A stretch of DNA of 64,000 nucleotides from CAKZML01 sp963823435. GTDB lineage: Bacteria; Pseudomonadota; Gammaproteobacteria; Steroidobacterales; BM003. The notes under the pieces were generated by a model that saw nothing but the letters and a program-made list of their open reading frames with translations, did not search any database and was not told the DNA's origin. The stretch covers positions 186,001 through 250,000 of the forward strand of contig CAWGLN010000001.1 in NCBI GenBank assembly GCA_963823435.1, given 5' to 3'. Made by a program: the position numbers and the translations under genes. Below are positions 1-8,848 of this stretch, in pieces; within the stretch, counting starts at the first letter, position 1, and each line of letters starts with the position of its first letter.

Positions 1-136
1 GCTCATTTACCCGGACTACCGGTACCGGAGCCTCGGGAGAAATCCGGTTGGTGGGCCCAAACCAGTAGCGATCGAGCATGACATCGCCAACCACCAGGAC
101 CCGGGCCTGGCGAAATTCCGGAATGCTAAGGGTCAT
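1..136 (-). CDS. hldE: HldE, bifunctional heptose 7-phosphate kinase / heptose 1-phosphate adenylyltransferase (N-terminal 45 residues)
   Basis: The reverse strand from the ATG at 134-136 reads MTLSIPEFRQA then VVGDVMLDRYWFGPTNRISPEAPVPVV, the near-invariant start of the ribokinase-type kinase domain of HldE (RfaE). The gene runs off the left edge of the window, so only the first 45 codons are present. HldE makes ADP-heptose precursors for LPS inner core in the cytoplasm. It is transcribed away from the acyltransferase gene at 282-1217 and belongs functionally with hldD and waaF at 1.5-3.5 kb. The identification rests on the DVMLDRYW and RISPEAPVP motifs and is strong despite the short fragment. 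Confidence 0.9.
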   Translation of the reverse strand, partial: MTLSIPEFRQARVLVVGDVMLDRYWFGPTNRISPEAPVPVVRVNE

Positions 137-281
137 GGCCTGTTACTTCCCCGTTTAAATTCCCATGGAAATCTTGCGCGATGTTATCACAGCAGCCCGC
201 CGACTCCTGCCCACTCGGCTCAGCGGCCGGAAAAAGATAGAATGCATTTTTCATGGAGATTGGTCATTGAACGATAGTCGC

Positions 282-1217
282 ATGCCCCTGCATCATTTCC
301 TGGGCCCCAGGTACTGGTTACTCTGGCTTGGCCTGGGACTGATGCGCCTGGTCAGCCTGCTGCCTGTGGCGCCGGCCATGCGACTTGGCAGGGGTCTTGG
401 CAGGCTTATGTACCGGGTGCTGCCCAAGCGCCGCTATGTGGCTGAACGCAACATCGAGTTGATCTATCCCGAGCTCGGCTCACAACAACGCGAGCAGCTG
501 GTGAAAGATATTTTCGCCTCCCTGGGTATGTCGATAATAGAGACCACCTGGAGCTGGTGGGCCAGCGACCGGCGCGTGCACGCAATGCAGCACCTGGAGG
601 GTATGGAGCACCTTGAACAGGCCCTGGCGAAGGGCCAGGGCGTGATTTTGCTCACTGCCCATTTCACCACGCTGGAGCTCACCGGACGTATGCTGTGCAA
701 GGGCAGGCCCGACATCTTTGCCATGTACCGGCGCCACCGCAATCCCCTGTTCCAGGAAATAATGCGTCGCGGCCGTGAACGCAGCGCGCCACAGATCGCC
801 AAGCAAGACGTGCGGGAGATGATCCGGGTCCTGAAACGGGGCAAGGCAGTCTGGTATGCACCTGACCAGGCTTTTCGCGGAAAAATGAGCACCATCGCCA
901 ACTTCTTCGGTCTGCCCTGTGCCACCAATACGGCCACCTCGCGCATGGCCAGGATGACCGGCGCCGCGGTAGTGCCTTTCCTGTCACAGCGTCTGCCGGG
1001 CACTGAAGGGTATCTTGTAAAATTGCTCCCGGCGCTGGAGAACTTCCCCGGCGATGATACCGAGGCTGATACACAACGGGTAAACGACCTGATCGAATCC
1101 TGGATTCGCCAGGTACCGGACCAGTACCTGTGGGTGCACCGGAGATTCAAACCCGAACATGAAGGCATGGAATCGCTCTATAAGGTCAATCCTCACAGGA
1201 AACGTCCACCGCAATAA
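282..1217 (+). CDS. LpxL/LpxM-family lipid A biosynthesis acyltransferase
   Basis: An inner-membrane late acyltransferase that adds a secondary acyl chain to Kdo2-lipid A precursors. Motifs seen are an N-terminal hydrophobic anchor (YWLLWLGLGLMRLVSLLPVAP), the catalytic H-x4-E in TAHFTTLE, and WYAPDQAFRGK, matching the family's Y-x-PD-x(4)-GK block. The frame is open from an ATG at 165 (350 aa). The ATG at 282 gives 311 aa, close to the usual 300-310, and leaves 145 bp of divergent promoter space to hldE, so I prefer it; neither start has a strong Shine-Dalgarno sequence. LpxL and LpxM cannot be told apart by eye. A small membrane protein gene follows after 2 bp. Confidence 0.85.
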   Translation: MPLHHFLGPRYWLLWLGLGLMRLVSLLPVAPAMRLGRGLGRLMYRVLPKRRYVAERNIELIYPELGSQQREQLVKDIFASLGMSIIETTWSWWASDRRVHAMQHLEGMEHLEQALAKGQGVILLTAHFTTLELTGRMLCKGRPDIFAMYRRHRNPLFQEIMRRGRERSAPQIAKQDVREMIRVLKRGKAVWYAPDQAFRGKMSTIANFFGLPCATNTATSRMARMTGAAVVPFLSQRLPGTEGYLVKLLPALENFPGDDTEADTQRVNDLIESWIRQVPDQYLWVHRRFKPEHEGMESLYKVNPHRKRPPQ

Positions 1218-1219
1218 CC

Positions 1220-1498
1220 ATGCTTGATCATCCCATCCAGTTTTTGCTCAGCCTGGTTCTGCTGATCGGTCTGCTGGGCTGGCGTATCAGGGCGCGCCTG
1301 GTCAGGACACGGTCGCACCGTCGCTTACCGGCCTGGCGCTGGTTGCTGCAAGGCCTTGCAGGACTCCTGGCACTATTGATCCTGCTTCTGGCGCTGGCCG
1401 ACAGCACCCGTTTCGTCGGGATCAATATTTGCCTGGACCCGTGGCCCGGCCAGACCTGGTGCAATTACCCGGGAGAGAGGGATACTGCCGCTGACTAG
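1220..1498 (+). CDS. Small two-helix membrane protein of unknown function
   Basis: A 92-residue protein with two predicted membrane helices (about residues 6-22, rich in L, I and V, and about 44-65, LLQGLAGLLALLILLLALA) joined by a very basic loop (RIRARLVRTRSHRR). The C-terminal tail contains two cysteines. Its ATG lies 2 bp after the acyltransferase stop, so the two genes are probably co-transcribed. Its 3' end overlaps the 3' end of the convergent waaF gene by 4 bp. I do not recognise a family; the positive-inside rule puts the basic loop in the cytoplasm. It is probably real because of the tight coupling. Confidence 0.6.
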   Translation: MLDHPIQFLLSLVLLIGLLGWRIRARLVRTRSHRRLPAWRWLLQGLAGLLALLILLLALADSTRFVGINICLDPWPGQTWCNYPGERDTAAD

Positions 1499-2505
1499 GC
1501 TGGGGGTGGCAGGTCAGCAATCACCCGCGCCACATCAATCTTGGTCAAGCAATCCAGGTGACCCAGGGGACAGACCCGTTTGAAACAGGGACTGCAATCC
1601 AGACGCAGGTAATGCACCTGCGCCTTCCGGGTCAACGGCGGCGTGAAATCCGGCGTAGTAGAGCCATAGAGGGCAATCACCCGGGTATCCACCGCCGCGG
1701 CCACGTGCATTAACCCGGAATCGTTGGTAATCACGGCCTGGCTGGCAGCCAGCAAATCGATAGCGTCTTCCAGGCGGGTCTTGCCGCACAGGTTCACCGC
1801 CGCGCCACCGGAGCCCGCGGCAATCACCTCACCGGCTGCGGCGTCTTTTTGCGACCCCATGACCCAGACCTGGTAGCCACGCTTTCCAAGAATCCTCGCA
1901 GCATCAGCAAAATACTCCAGTGGCCAGCACTTGGCCGGTCCGTACTCTGCGCCAGGCAGGAGCGCCACCGCCACGTCCGCAAGCTCCAATTGTTGTATCA
2001 ACCTCGCCTGGTTGTCCGGTCTCACAAGCAAGGCCGGCGCCGGGACATGCGGTGGCTGATCCGCATCGCGAGGCTGCCCCAATGCAACGAACCGCTGCAC
2101 AGTCTGGGTCAATACCGATTTTTTCAGACGGCGAACATCGTTGATCAAGCCGTAGCGCAGCTCGCCAAGATAGCCTGTACGCACCGGAATACCGGCATGA
2201 AAGGGGACCAGCGCCGACTTGAATGATCGTGGCAATACGATGGCGCGACTGTAATCCTGTCCGGCCAGCGAGCGGCCCAGTTGACGTCTCACCGACCAGG
2301 CAAAACGGCCGTGCCCCAGGGGCATTGTGATAGCGCTCCGAACTTGCGGCATACGGGCCAACACCGGCTCCGACCACCCCGGCGCCAGTACGTCAATGCT
2401 GCAACCCGGCCAACGTTGCTTGAGGCTGATAAACAACGATTGGGCCATGACCATGTCACCCACCCAGGAAGGTCCCACCACCAGTATGCGTTCCGCACTG
2501 CTCAA
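1495..2505 (-). CDS. waaF: ADP-heptose:LPS heptosyltransferase II (WaaF/RfaF)
   Basis: A GT9-family enzyme transferring the second L-glycero-D-manno-heptose onto the LPS inner core at the cytoplasmic face. It has 336 aa (E. coli 348). Diagnostic motifs are VVGPSWVGDMVMAQSLF at the N-terminus, LPRSFKSALVPF, LLPGAEYGPAKCWP, and the ADP-heptose site NDSGLMHVAAA followed by ALYGSTTPDFTPPL. The only in-frame start before the conserved ILVVGPSWVGD block is a TTG at 2503-2505, so initiation is probably at TTG. hldD lies 41 bp upstream on the same strand and makes its donor substrate, which suggests one operon with the glycosyltransferases upstream. Confidence 0.92.
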   Translation of the reverse strand: MSSAERILVVGPSWVGDMVMAQSLFISLKQRWPGCSIDVLAPGWSEPVLARMPQVRSAITMPLGHGRFAWSVRRQLGRSLAGQDYSRAIVLPRSFKSALVPFHAGIPVRTGYLGELRYGLINDVRRLKKSVLTQTVQRFVALGQPRDADQPPHVPAPALLVRPDNQARLIQQLELADVAVALLPGAEYGPAKCWPLEYFADAARILGKRGYQVWVMGSQKDAAAGEVIAAGSGGAAVNLCGKTRLEDAIDLLAASQAVITNDSGLMHVAAAVDTRVIALYGSTTPDFTPPLTRKAQVHYLRLDCSPCFKRVCPLGHLDCLTKIDVARVIADLPPPA

Positions 2506-2546
2506 GCCAGGTACTCCATTTCAGCCCGGGTCGGGATAGCCTCGTA

Positions 2547-3488
2547 CTAGGCCCTCGCCAATTGGTCCAGGTAGGCCTTCACGCCCTGCTCCACACTCAG
2601 AAACGGTTGATCGTATCCCACTCGTCTGAGCTGGGACATGTCGGCCTCGGTAAAGCTCTGGTAGACATTCTTCAGGTGCTCGGGGAAAGCTACGTAACGG
2701 ATTTTTCCCTTGCCATGCCAGTTGATGACCGCCTGGGCCATCTCGTTAAAACTCTGGCTGCGGCCACTGCCGCAATTGAACACACCGCTGACCTGCGGAT
2801 GCTCCCACATCCACAGGTTTACATTCACCGCATCGCCAACGTAAACAAAATCCCTGCGCTGCTCGCCGTCAGCGTAGCCGTCGCAGCCTTCAAATAATCG
2901 CAGTTCGCCGCTTTCCCTAATCTGGTTGTTGAAGTGGAAAGCGACGCTGGCCATGCTGCCTTTATGCTGCTCACGTGGCCCGTATACATTGAAATAACGC
3001 AACCCTGCCACCTGGCATGAGAAAGTGTCCAGACGTCGACGCACGTATTGATCAAACAGGAATTTCGAATATCCGTAGACATTCAGCGCCTGCTCGTTCT
3101 CAAGCCCCTCCGAGAAAATCGGGCCGGCGCCATACACCGATGCGGATGAGGCATAGATAAAGGGTACGGAATGCTCTTGGCAGTAATGCAGCAATTGCCT
3201 GGAGTACTCGAAATTGTTGGCCATCATATAGCGGCCGTCCCACTCGGTGGTGGTGGAACAGGCACCCTGGTGAAACAACACTTCAGGAGCAGGCATGTCG
3301 CCGCCCGTCACCTTGTCCAGGTAGTCGTCCCGGTCCAGGTAGTCGGCGATCTCGCAATCGGCCAGGTTGACGAATTTATGTCCGTCGCTGAGTTCGTCCA
3401 CGACCAGGATATCCCTATGCCCGCGGCGATTCAGTTCTTTCACCAGGTTGCTACCTATGAACCCGGCGCCACCAGTCACTACAATCAC
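2547..3488 (-). CDS. hldD: ADP-glyceromanno-heptose 6-epimerase
   Basis: An NADP-dependent short-chain (extended SDR) epimerase converting ADP-D-glycero-D-manno-heptose to the L-glycero form, the last precursor step for LPS heptose. It has 313 aa (E. coli 310). The nucleotide-binding motif TGGAGFIGSNL starts at residue 5; the catalytic YxxxK is YGYSK, with upstream YASSASVYG. C-terminal AFPEHLKNVYQSFTEADMSQLR is typical of HldD. The start is a GTG (3486-3488) with AGAGG 8 nt upstream. It sits immediately upstream of waaF. Confidence 0.95.
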   Translation of the reverse strand: MIVVTGGAGFIGSNLVKELNRRGHRDILVVDELSDGHKFVNLADCEIADYLDRDDYLDKVTGGDMPAPEVLFHQGACSTTTEWDGRYMMANNFEYSRQLLHYCQEHSVPFIYASSASVYGAGPIFSEGLENEQALNVYGYSKFLFDQYVRRRLDTFSCQVAGLRYFNVYGPREQHKGSMASVAFHFNNQIRESGELRLFEGCDGYADGEQRRDFVYVGDAVNVNLWMWEHPQVSGVFNCGSGRSQSFNEMAQAVINWHGKGKIRYVAFPEHLKNVYQSFTEADMSQLRRVGYDQPFLSVEQGVKAYLDQLARA

Positions 3489-3642
3489 TTGGTCAGCCTC
3501 TCTTGATACCGGGTCAGCGAATTTTCAGGACCGTCTGCCAGTCACCTGTTGCGGACCACAGACCCGGTTCCTGTGATCCTGACGTTCAATGATATCCCAT
3601 CCGGCACCCGGACTGACCCGGCAACCATGCCAGGCGGTCATC

Positions 3643-4722
3643 TCACACCCAGGTCCGGACTTCCTCATAAATGGGGATGTAGCGTGCGGCCATGATCTGG
3701 GCAGTAAACTCACGACTGCGCTTCTTTCCGGCCAGACCCATGGCTCGGCGCAGGTCTTCATTCTCATACAGGCTCAGGATGCCCTGGCGAAGCTGCGCCG
3801 GATCGGAGGCCGGCACCAGGATTCCGGTCTCGCCGTTCACCACGACCTCGGGAATCCCCCCCACATCACTGGCTACCACCGCCAGGCCATGGTCCATCAC
3901 ATCCAGCAACACCGACCCCAGACCCTCTTTCAGGGAGGGAAAGGCGAACATATCGAATGCTTCGAGATAGTCTCCGACACGCTCCTGAAACCCGGCAAAA
4001 TGCACATTCTCCAGCCCTGCTGCTTGCTGCCGGAAACTCTCTTCGTCCCGACCCGAACCGACAAATACAAAATGGATGGCGGGGTGGCTGTCGCTGAATT
4101 CCCTGGCAACCGTAATCAGATCGCCCTGCCCCTTAAGCGCGTTGTCCAGTGCGCCCACGTTGCCAACGATAAATTTTCCGCCCCACTGCGCGCGCAACTG
4201 TTGTGCGGCAGCGGGATTTACGGCCAGGGATTCAAAGGCATCCGGGATTATTGTGACGCTCTCACCCGGCATCGAAAGGGCCTCGCTCATGGCCTCGGCC
4301 ACCGCCCTGGAAATCGCCACGATCTTGCTGGCGCCAGCGTAGGCGCGACGGGTGAACCAACCTGCATTCGGGCGACTCATTACTCTTCTGGTCAGAATGT
4401 AAGGCACCCCCGAAAGGAGCTTGCGAACATAGGCGGGGTAAACCGCACGGCCCTGGTGTACATGCACCAGGTCCGGTCTGCCTATCCGGACAAGTGCAGA
4501 CAACAACCCTGAACAGAAGCGGACCTCCAGTCCCGGCACATCGGACAGGCGCTGCGCAAGTACTGCGCCGGATCTCAACACGAGTCTCTGATTCCACCCA
4601 CGCCCGGCAAGTTGTCGCACCAGTAACTCGGTTTGCCGCTCCCCACCCCGAAATCCGCGGTCAAGGTTCACGTGGCAGACAAACGGATGAAGGGAGTCCG
4701 ACCTGTCTTCAGCCGGATGCAT
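3643..4722 (-). CDS. Family 4 glycosyltransferase (LPS core, WaaG-like)
   Basis: A 359-residue GT-B enzyme. The N-terminal half has CHVNLDRGFRGGERQ (acceptor-side glycine loop) and DLVHVHQGRAVYPAYV. The C-terminal half has the GT4 donor-binding block FPSLKEGLGSVLLDVMDHG followed by VVASDVGGIPEVV. It probably transfers a hexose from a nucleotide sugar onto the LPS core or an O-antigen-like chain at the inner membrane; the substrate cannot be read from sequence. Its ATG at 4720-4722 directly abuts the stop of the GT2 gene upstream, so the two are translationally close. A 154-bp gap with no gene separates it from hldD. Confidence 0.85.
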   Translation of the reverse strand: MHPAEDRSDSLHPFVCHVNLDRGFRGGERQTELLVRQLAGRGWNQRLVLRSGAVLAQRLSDVPGLEVRFCSGLLSALVRIGRPDLVHVHQGRAVYPAYVRKLLSGVPYILTRRVMSRPNAGWFTRRAYAGASKIVAISRAVAEAMSEALSMPGESVTIIPDAFESLAVNPAAAQQLRAQWGGKFIVGNVGALDNALKGQGDLITVAREFSDSHPAIHFVFVGSGRDEESFRQQAAGLENVHFAGFQERVGDYLEAFDMFAFPSLKEGLGSVLLDVMDHGLAVVASDVGGIPEVVVNGETGILVPASDPAQLRQGILSLYENEDLRRAMGLAGKKRSREFTAQIMAARYIPIYEEVRTWV

Positions 4723-5496
4723 TTAGCGATCTTCCTTGCGTTCACGCTCGAGCGCGCGATCGGCGTAAATCTTTATGTATTTGTAAAAATTGCCGTTGGC
4801 ATCGGATACCGCTATCACCAGGCCCCGCCACCCGTCAAGAACCCCGAGCCGGATCACGTAAGTGTGGAAGAACGCCCAAAAGGTCTTGAGAAGTATAATC
4901 AGAGCCGGGTAGCTACGCCGCCCCTCGGCCCTTCGCAATTCGCTGTATCGATCAATCTTTACCAGGAACTGGCTGATTTCGGTAACCGCCGCATGATCAA
5001 TCGCACCGCACAGGCGCTTGACCCTGGTGCCATTGCCCGGCATCACCTGCTCATGCACCTGCACCTCGTTGAATCGATGCATACCCCGATGGTAAAGCCT
5101 GACCAGCCAGTCATTTCCCCATCCACCGTAACGTACCCGCCGACCTTTGAAGAAGTTGTGCCTGTCCAGCTCATACACCGTGTTCTGATCTGACAGGTCG
5201 GCACTGGCAAGGCTGTGTAACAGCGTGGGTGTCAGGACCTCATCCGAATCCAGCGAGAGCACCCACGGCGTTTCGGCGAGCCCGGCCGCATGATTCTTGG
5301 TTGGCCCGAAACCGATGAAGCCACCGCGCACCAGGTGGACGTTTTTATATCCCTGGCAGATTTCTACGGTTTGATCGCTTGAACCATTTTCATACACCAC
5401 AACCCTGGGAAAGTCCTCAAGACTGTCCAGCGTATGCGCGATCGTGGCCTCAGCATTGTGGGCAATAATGACCGGTGTGATATCGCTTAGCGCCAT
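4723..5496 (-). CDS. Family 2 glycosyltransferase (WaaE/KdtX-like)
   Basis: A 257-residue GT-A enzyme. It begins TPVIIAHNAEATIAHTLDSL, then has YENGSSDQTVEIC and the metal-binding DxD-type motif LSLDSDEVL, then the WGNDWLVRLYHRGMHRFNEVQVHE block seen in WaaE/KdtX-type LPS-core beta-glucosyltransferases. The C-terminus has an amphipathic or hydrophobic helix (LIILLKTFWAFFHTYVIRLG) suggesting membrane association. It likely adds glucose to heptose I of the core, but this is inferred from the family and from waaF/hldD next door. It is the first gene of a four-gene minus-strand LPS set (GT2, GT4, hldD, waaF). Confidence 0.82.
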   Translation of the reverse strand: MALSDITPVIIAHNAEATIAHTLDSLEDFPRVVVYENGSSDQTVEICQGYKNVHLVRGGFIGFGPTKNHAAGLAETPWVLSLDSDEVLTPTLLHSLASADLSDQNTVYELDRHNFFKGRRVRYGGWGNDWLVRLYHRGMHRFNEVQVHEQVMPGNGTRVKRLCGAIDHAAVTEISQFLVKIDRYSELRRAEGRRSYPALIILLKTFWAFFHTYVIRLGVLDGWRGLVIAVSDANGNFYKYIKIYADRALERERKEDR

Positions 5497-5526
5497 AATT
5501 TATGGGTTATCTGGCAAGAATGAAGA

Positions 5527-5745
5527 TCAAACCGCCCCTCGTCTGCGCAGGGTAAATGAAGCGCCACAATAGGGGCACATGGCCTCGCCTGTTTGTTCCA
5601 CTGGAAGAAAAACTCTGGGATGGGAATTCCACAGGCTCATGTCGGGCATGGGGCAACTGAGGGGCAGGTCGGCCTCGTAAACCTCATAGTGATTGCGCGT
5701 ATTCGGCTGCCGCAGGGTGCTGTCGGTTTCACCTGGGTGGGCCAT
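5527..5745 (-). CDS. CHCC-type zinc-finger protein (NDUFS6-like domain)
   Basis: A 72-residue protein ending LSCPMPDMSLWNSHPRVFLPV then MCPYCGASFTLRRRG. The Cys-x(n)-His-x(n)-Cys-x2-Cys pattern (C, H of NSHPRV, CPYC) is the zf-CHCC domain found in small bacterial proteins and in mitochondrial complex I subunit NDUFS6. The bacterial role is not established. In pseudomonads a gene like this sits between the LPS heptosyltransferase genes and ilvE/glnE; here it lies between a GT2 gene and glnE, with no ilvE. Family assignment is confident, function unknown. Confidence 0.85.
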   Translation of the reverse strand: MAHPGETDSTLRQPNTRNHYEVYEADLPLSCPMPDMSLWNSHPRVFLPVEQTGEAMCPYCGASFTLRRRGAV

Positions 5746-5824
5746 GCTATACCTCTAGGTTTTGAATTCAATTGCATGCTTGCGCTTGTGCCGCGCCATT
5801 ATAAGACAGAGATGGCGCACCCGC

Positions 5825-8710
5825 CTATGCAACCGTCATAAACTGCCGCCAGCAACGCTGGACCAGCTCGCGCTCGGTCTCAAACAACCCCGCATCTACC
5901 AGGCCTTTCCGTCCCGCCAGGCTGGCCTCGTGCAGAGCACCCCGGAACGCAAGATAAGCCTGCCTCAGGCCAAGGGCATCTGCCTCACCAATCACTCCCG
6001 CGATGACCAGGCCTTCCAGCTGCCGAATATTGTCCGAGTAAGTGAGCAGGTCCGGAAAGCGCCAGGCATTGGCCAGCACCAGGTACTGGACCAGGAACTC
6101 GATATCGGCGATACATCCTGGATCCTGCTTTAAATCCAGGATCTCGTCCGAACCGGCGGAAAGCTCATTCCGCATACGGGCACGCATGTCTGCAACTTCC
6201 TGACGGAGATTTTCGCGCCGCACGTGCTCGGTCAGCACCCGTCTTCTGACCTGCTCGAAGTCCGCACGCACCTTGTCCATCCCCGCCACAGCCCGGGATC
6301 GCAGCAGCGCCTGGTGCTCCCAGGTCCAGGCCTCCTGCACCTGGTAGCGTTCGAATGCCGTGAGGCTGCCAACCAACAGGCCGGCATTACCACTGGGTCG
6401 CAAACGCATGTCCACCTCGTACAGGACTCCCGAGGTAGTGGTAAGGCTGATCAGGTTTACCAGGCGTGTCGCCAGGCGCGAGAAAAACACGTCATTGGAG
6501 ATGCTGCGTTTGCCATCGGTGATCTGTGCTTCCGCCCGGGAATCGTGCAGGAATACCAGGTCCAGATCCGATCCATAACCCAATTCCAGACCACCGAGCT
6601 TGCCGTAACCCACTACCGCGAATCCTGCTTCCTTACGGCCACCGTCTTCGGTGAATCCCGGCTGACCATAGCGCTCACACATCTGTTTCCATGCCAGGGA
6701 CAGGGCGCGCTCCAATATCAGTTCGGCCAACTCGGTCAGGCGGTCGCTTATCTTCATCAGCGGCAGAACTCCACCCAGGTCCGCCAACGCGATGCGAAAC
6801 ACGGCGGCCCGCTGAAATTGTCGCAGGGCCTCGGCCTGGGCCTCCTCGTCGTCGCTCTCCTGGCCTGCAAAACGCTGCGCCAGATCCAGCTCCATCTGCA
6901 TCCGATCGAGGGGTGTCTCAAAAATCCTGGGATCCAGCAATTCGTCCAGCAACAAGGGGTGTTCCGCCACTTGACGGGCCAGCATGTCACTTCGGCTACA
7001 GACTCGCGCCAGTCGCTCCAATGCTCCCGGATTCTCATTCAGCAAGGCAAAATAGGCTGATCGACGACCTACCGACTGCAACACATCGGCCATCCTGCCA
7101 AGCGCCTCCGCCGGGTTCTCCAGCACGCTCACCGCTCGCAGCACCCGGGGCACGAGCGTGTCCAGGCGTTGACGGCCGGTTTCATCCAGTCGTTTGTACA
7201 GGTTTCCCCCGCGCAACCCGGCCAGGATATGCAAAATGTCATCAGTGGTCTGCAGACCCATGGAACTGAGTAACTCGGTTGCCGCCCGTCCCCCAAGGCT
7301 TCCGTCCCACAAACCTTCCAGGGGCTCGGAAGCCGGGGCATCGACACGTGCTTCACCACCCAGCACAACGGTTTCGAAACAGGCTTGCACAAATGCACGG
7401 TGGGCCTGGATTCGCCCCGCCAGGTCGTCCCAGTCCCTGAAACCCAGGCCAAAGGCGAGTCTGGCGCGTTCTGTGTCATCCACCGGTAGATCGTGGGTCT
7501 GCTCATCGGCCCTGGCTTGCAGCAGGTTTTCCAACCTGCGCAAAAACCGGTAGGAATCCATCAAACCTTCACCCAGCGATGGCTTGAGCATGCCCAGATC
7601 CACCAGGCGGGTCAGCACCTTGATCAGTGATCTTTCCTGCAGCGCCGGCACGCTGCCCCCCCTGAGCAACTGGAACGCCTGGGCGATAAATTCGATTTCC
7701 CGAATACCACCCGACCCCAGCTTCACGTTGCTCTGCAACTCCCTGCGTTCCACCTCGCGTTCAATCATGCTCTTCATGCTGCGTAGTGATTCGAACACCC
7801 CATAGTCCAGGTATTTGCGAAAAACGAAGGGCCGCAAGACATGTTTGCGCAGCATCTCGCCTTCGTCCTGACCGGTAAGTGCGCGAGCCTTCACATAGGC
7901 ATAACGCTCCCAGTCGCGCCCGTGTTGTTGCAGATAGCTTTCAAACGCGGCCTCCGTGCACACCAGGGGACCGCTGTCACCGAAAGGTCGCAAACGCATA
8001 TCCACGCGAAACACAAACCCGTCAGCGGTCTTCTGATCCAGCAATCGAATCAATGCCTGACCGAGGCGGGTGAAATAAACCTCGTTGCTCAGACTCCGAT
8101 TGCCGTCGGTCTCGCCAGCTTCCGGGTACAGAAAGACGAGGTCGATATCCGAGGAAAAATTCAGCTCGCCGCCGCCCAACTTGCCCATACCCAATACGAT
8201 CATCTGCTGCAGGTCACCCTCGACATCGCGTGGGCAGCCATGGCGTGCCTGCAGGCTTTGGCGGGCAAAATTGATGGCGCCCTTGATCAGGATGTCCGCC
8301 GCGTCCGTGAGTTCCGCGAGGCTTTCCATTACATCCGCACTGGCGCTAATCTCCCGCCACGCGAGGCGCATCCATTCCCGGCGACGAAGCCGTCGCAGCA
8401 CGCTCATTGCGCCGGCCTCATCCGGTGTCTGACCCAGAAGTTCCTCCAGTTCCTGCGCCAGCACCTCCCGTTGCATGGGACGGTCAAGACCTCGCGACTC
8501 GATCAACTGGCTCAACAGTTCAGGATAGTGGCGGCAGGAATCCACGAAGAACGGACTGCAGCAAAGCACCTTGTCCAACTGAGGCCCCAACACCGGGTCG
8601 GCCTGCAGCTTCGCCAGTTGCGGGGAAAGCACCGGATCCAGGGTCTCCCTGGCGCGTTGCAGCTCAGGCCCAAGCAAGGGAAATGAAGCGTTTGTCAGCG
8701 GCTCACTCAT
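5825..8710 (-). CDS. glnE: Bifunctional glutamine synthetase adenylyltransferase / adenylyl-removing enzyme
   Basis: GlnE adenylylates and deadenylylates glutamine synthetase in response to PII, setting ammonia assimilation. It has 961 aa (E. coli 946). Two nucleotidyltransferase domains are visible: the N-terminal adenylyl-removase motif GMGKLGGGELNFSSDIDLVFLY near residue 175 and the C-terminal adenylyltransferase motif GYGKLGGLELGYGSDLDLVFLH near residue 690, each with the paired Asp metal ligands. Start ATG at 8708-8710 gives MSEPLTNASF. It is a stand-alone minus-strand gene following the groESL terminator. Nothing looks truncated. Confidence 0.97.
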   Translation of the reverse strand: MSEPLTNASFPLLGPELQRARETLDPVLSPQLAKLQADPVLGPQLDKVLCCSPFFVDSCRHYPELLSQLIESRGLDRPMQREVLAQELEELLGQTPDEAGAMSVLRRLRRREWMRLAWREISASADVMESLAELTDAADILIKGAINFARQSLQARHGCPRDVEGDLQQMIVLGMGKLGGGELNFSSDIDLVFLYPEAGETDGNRSLSNEVYFTRLGQALIRLLDQKTADGFVFRVDMRLRPFGDSGPLVCTEAAFESYLQQHGRDWERYAYVKARALTGQDEGEMLRKHVLRPFVFRKYLDYGVFESLRSMKSMIEREVERRELQSNVKLGSGGIREIEFIAQAFQLLRGGSVPALQERSLIKVLTRLVDLGMLKPSLGEGLMDSYRFLRRLENLLQARADEQTHDLPVDDTERARLAFGLGFRDWDDLAGRIQAHRAFVQACFETVVLGGEARVDAPASEPLEGLWDGSLGGRAATELLSSMGLQTTDDILHILAGLRGGNLYKRLDETGRQRLDTLVPRVLRAVSVLENPAEALGRMADVLQSVGRRSAYFALLNENPGALERLARVCSRSDMLARQVAEHPLLLDELLDPRIFETPLDRMQMELDLAQRFAGQESDDEEAQAEALRQFQRAAVFRIALADLGGVLPLMKISDRLTELAELILERALSLAWKQMCERYGQPGFTEDGGRKEAGFAVVGYGKLGGLELGYGSDLDLVFLHDSRAEAQITDGKRSISNDVFFSRLATRLVNLISLTTTSGVLYEVDMRLRPSGNAGLLVGSLTAFERYQVQEAWTWEHQALLRSRAVAGMDKVRADFEQVRRRVLTEHVRRENLRQEVADMRARMRNELSAGSDEILDLKQDPGCIADIEFLVQYLVLANAWRFPDLLTYSDNIRQLEGLVIAGVIGEADALGLRQAYLAFRGALHEASLAGRKGLVDAGLFETERELVQRCWRQFMTVA

Positions 8711-8783
8711 GGATGGAGACAGAATCCGGGACAGGTTTGAAGTAGGCCCAGTTTACCGGACCCGGAAACAGAATTGTTGGGGC

Positions 8784-8812
8784 AAAAAAAAGCCCCGCCG
8801 ATTGGCGGGGCT
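8784..8812 (-). terminator. Rho-independent terminator of groESL
   Basis: On the minus strand a perfect 9-bp GC-rich stem AGCCCCGCC / GGCGGGGCT with a 4-nt loop (8791-8812) is followed by eight T residues (A-tract 8784-8791 on the plus strand). It lies about 36 bp after the groEL stop and just upstream of glnE, so it separates the two transcripts. A textbook intrinsic terminator. Confidence 0.93.
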
Positions 8813-8848
8813 CCTGGCTTGCGCGATTGATGCGTCAGCCGGGAAGCA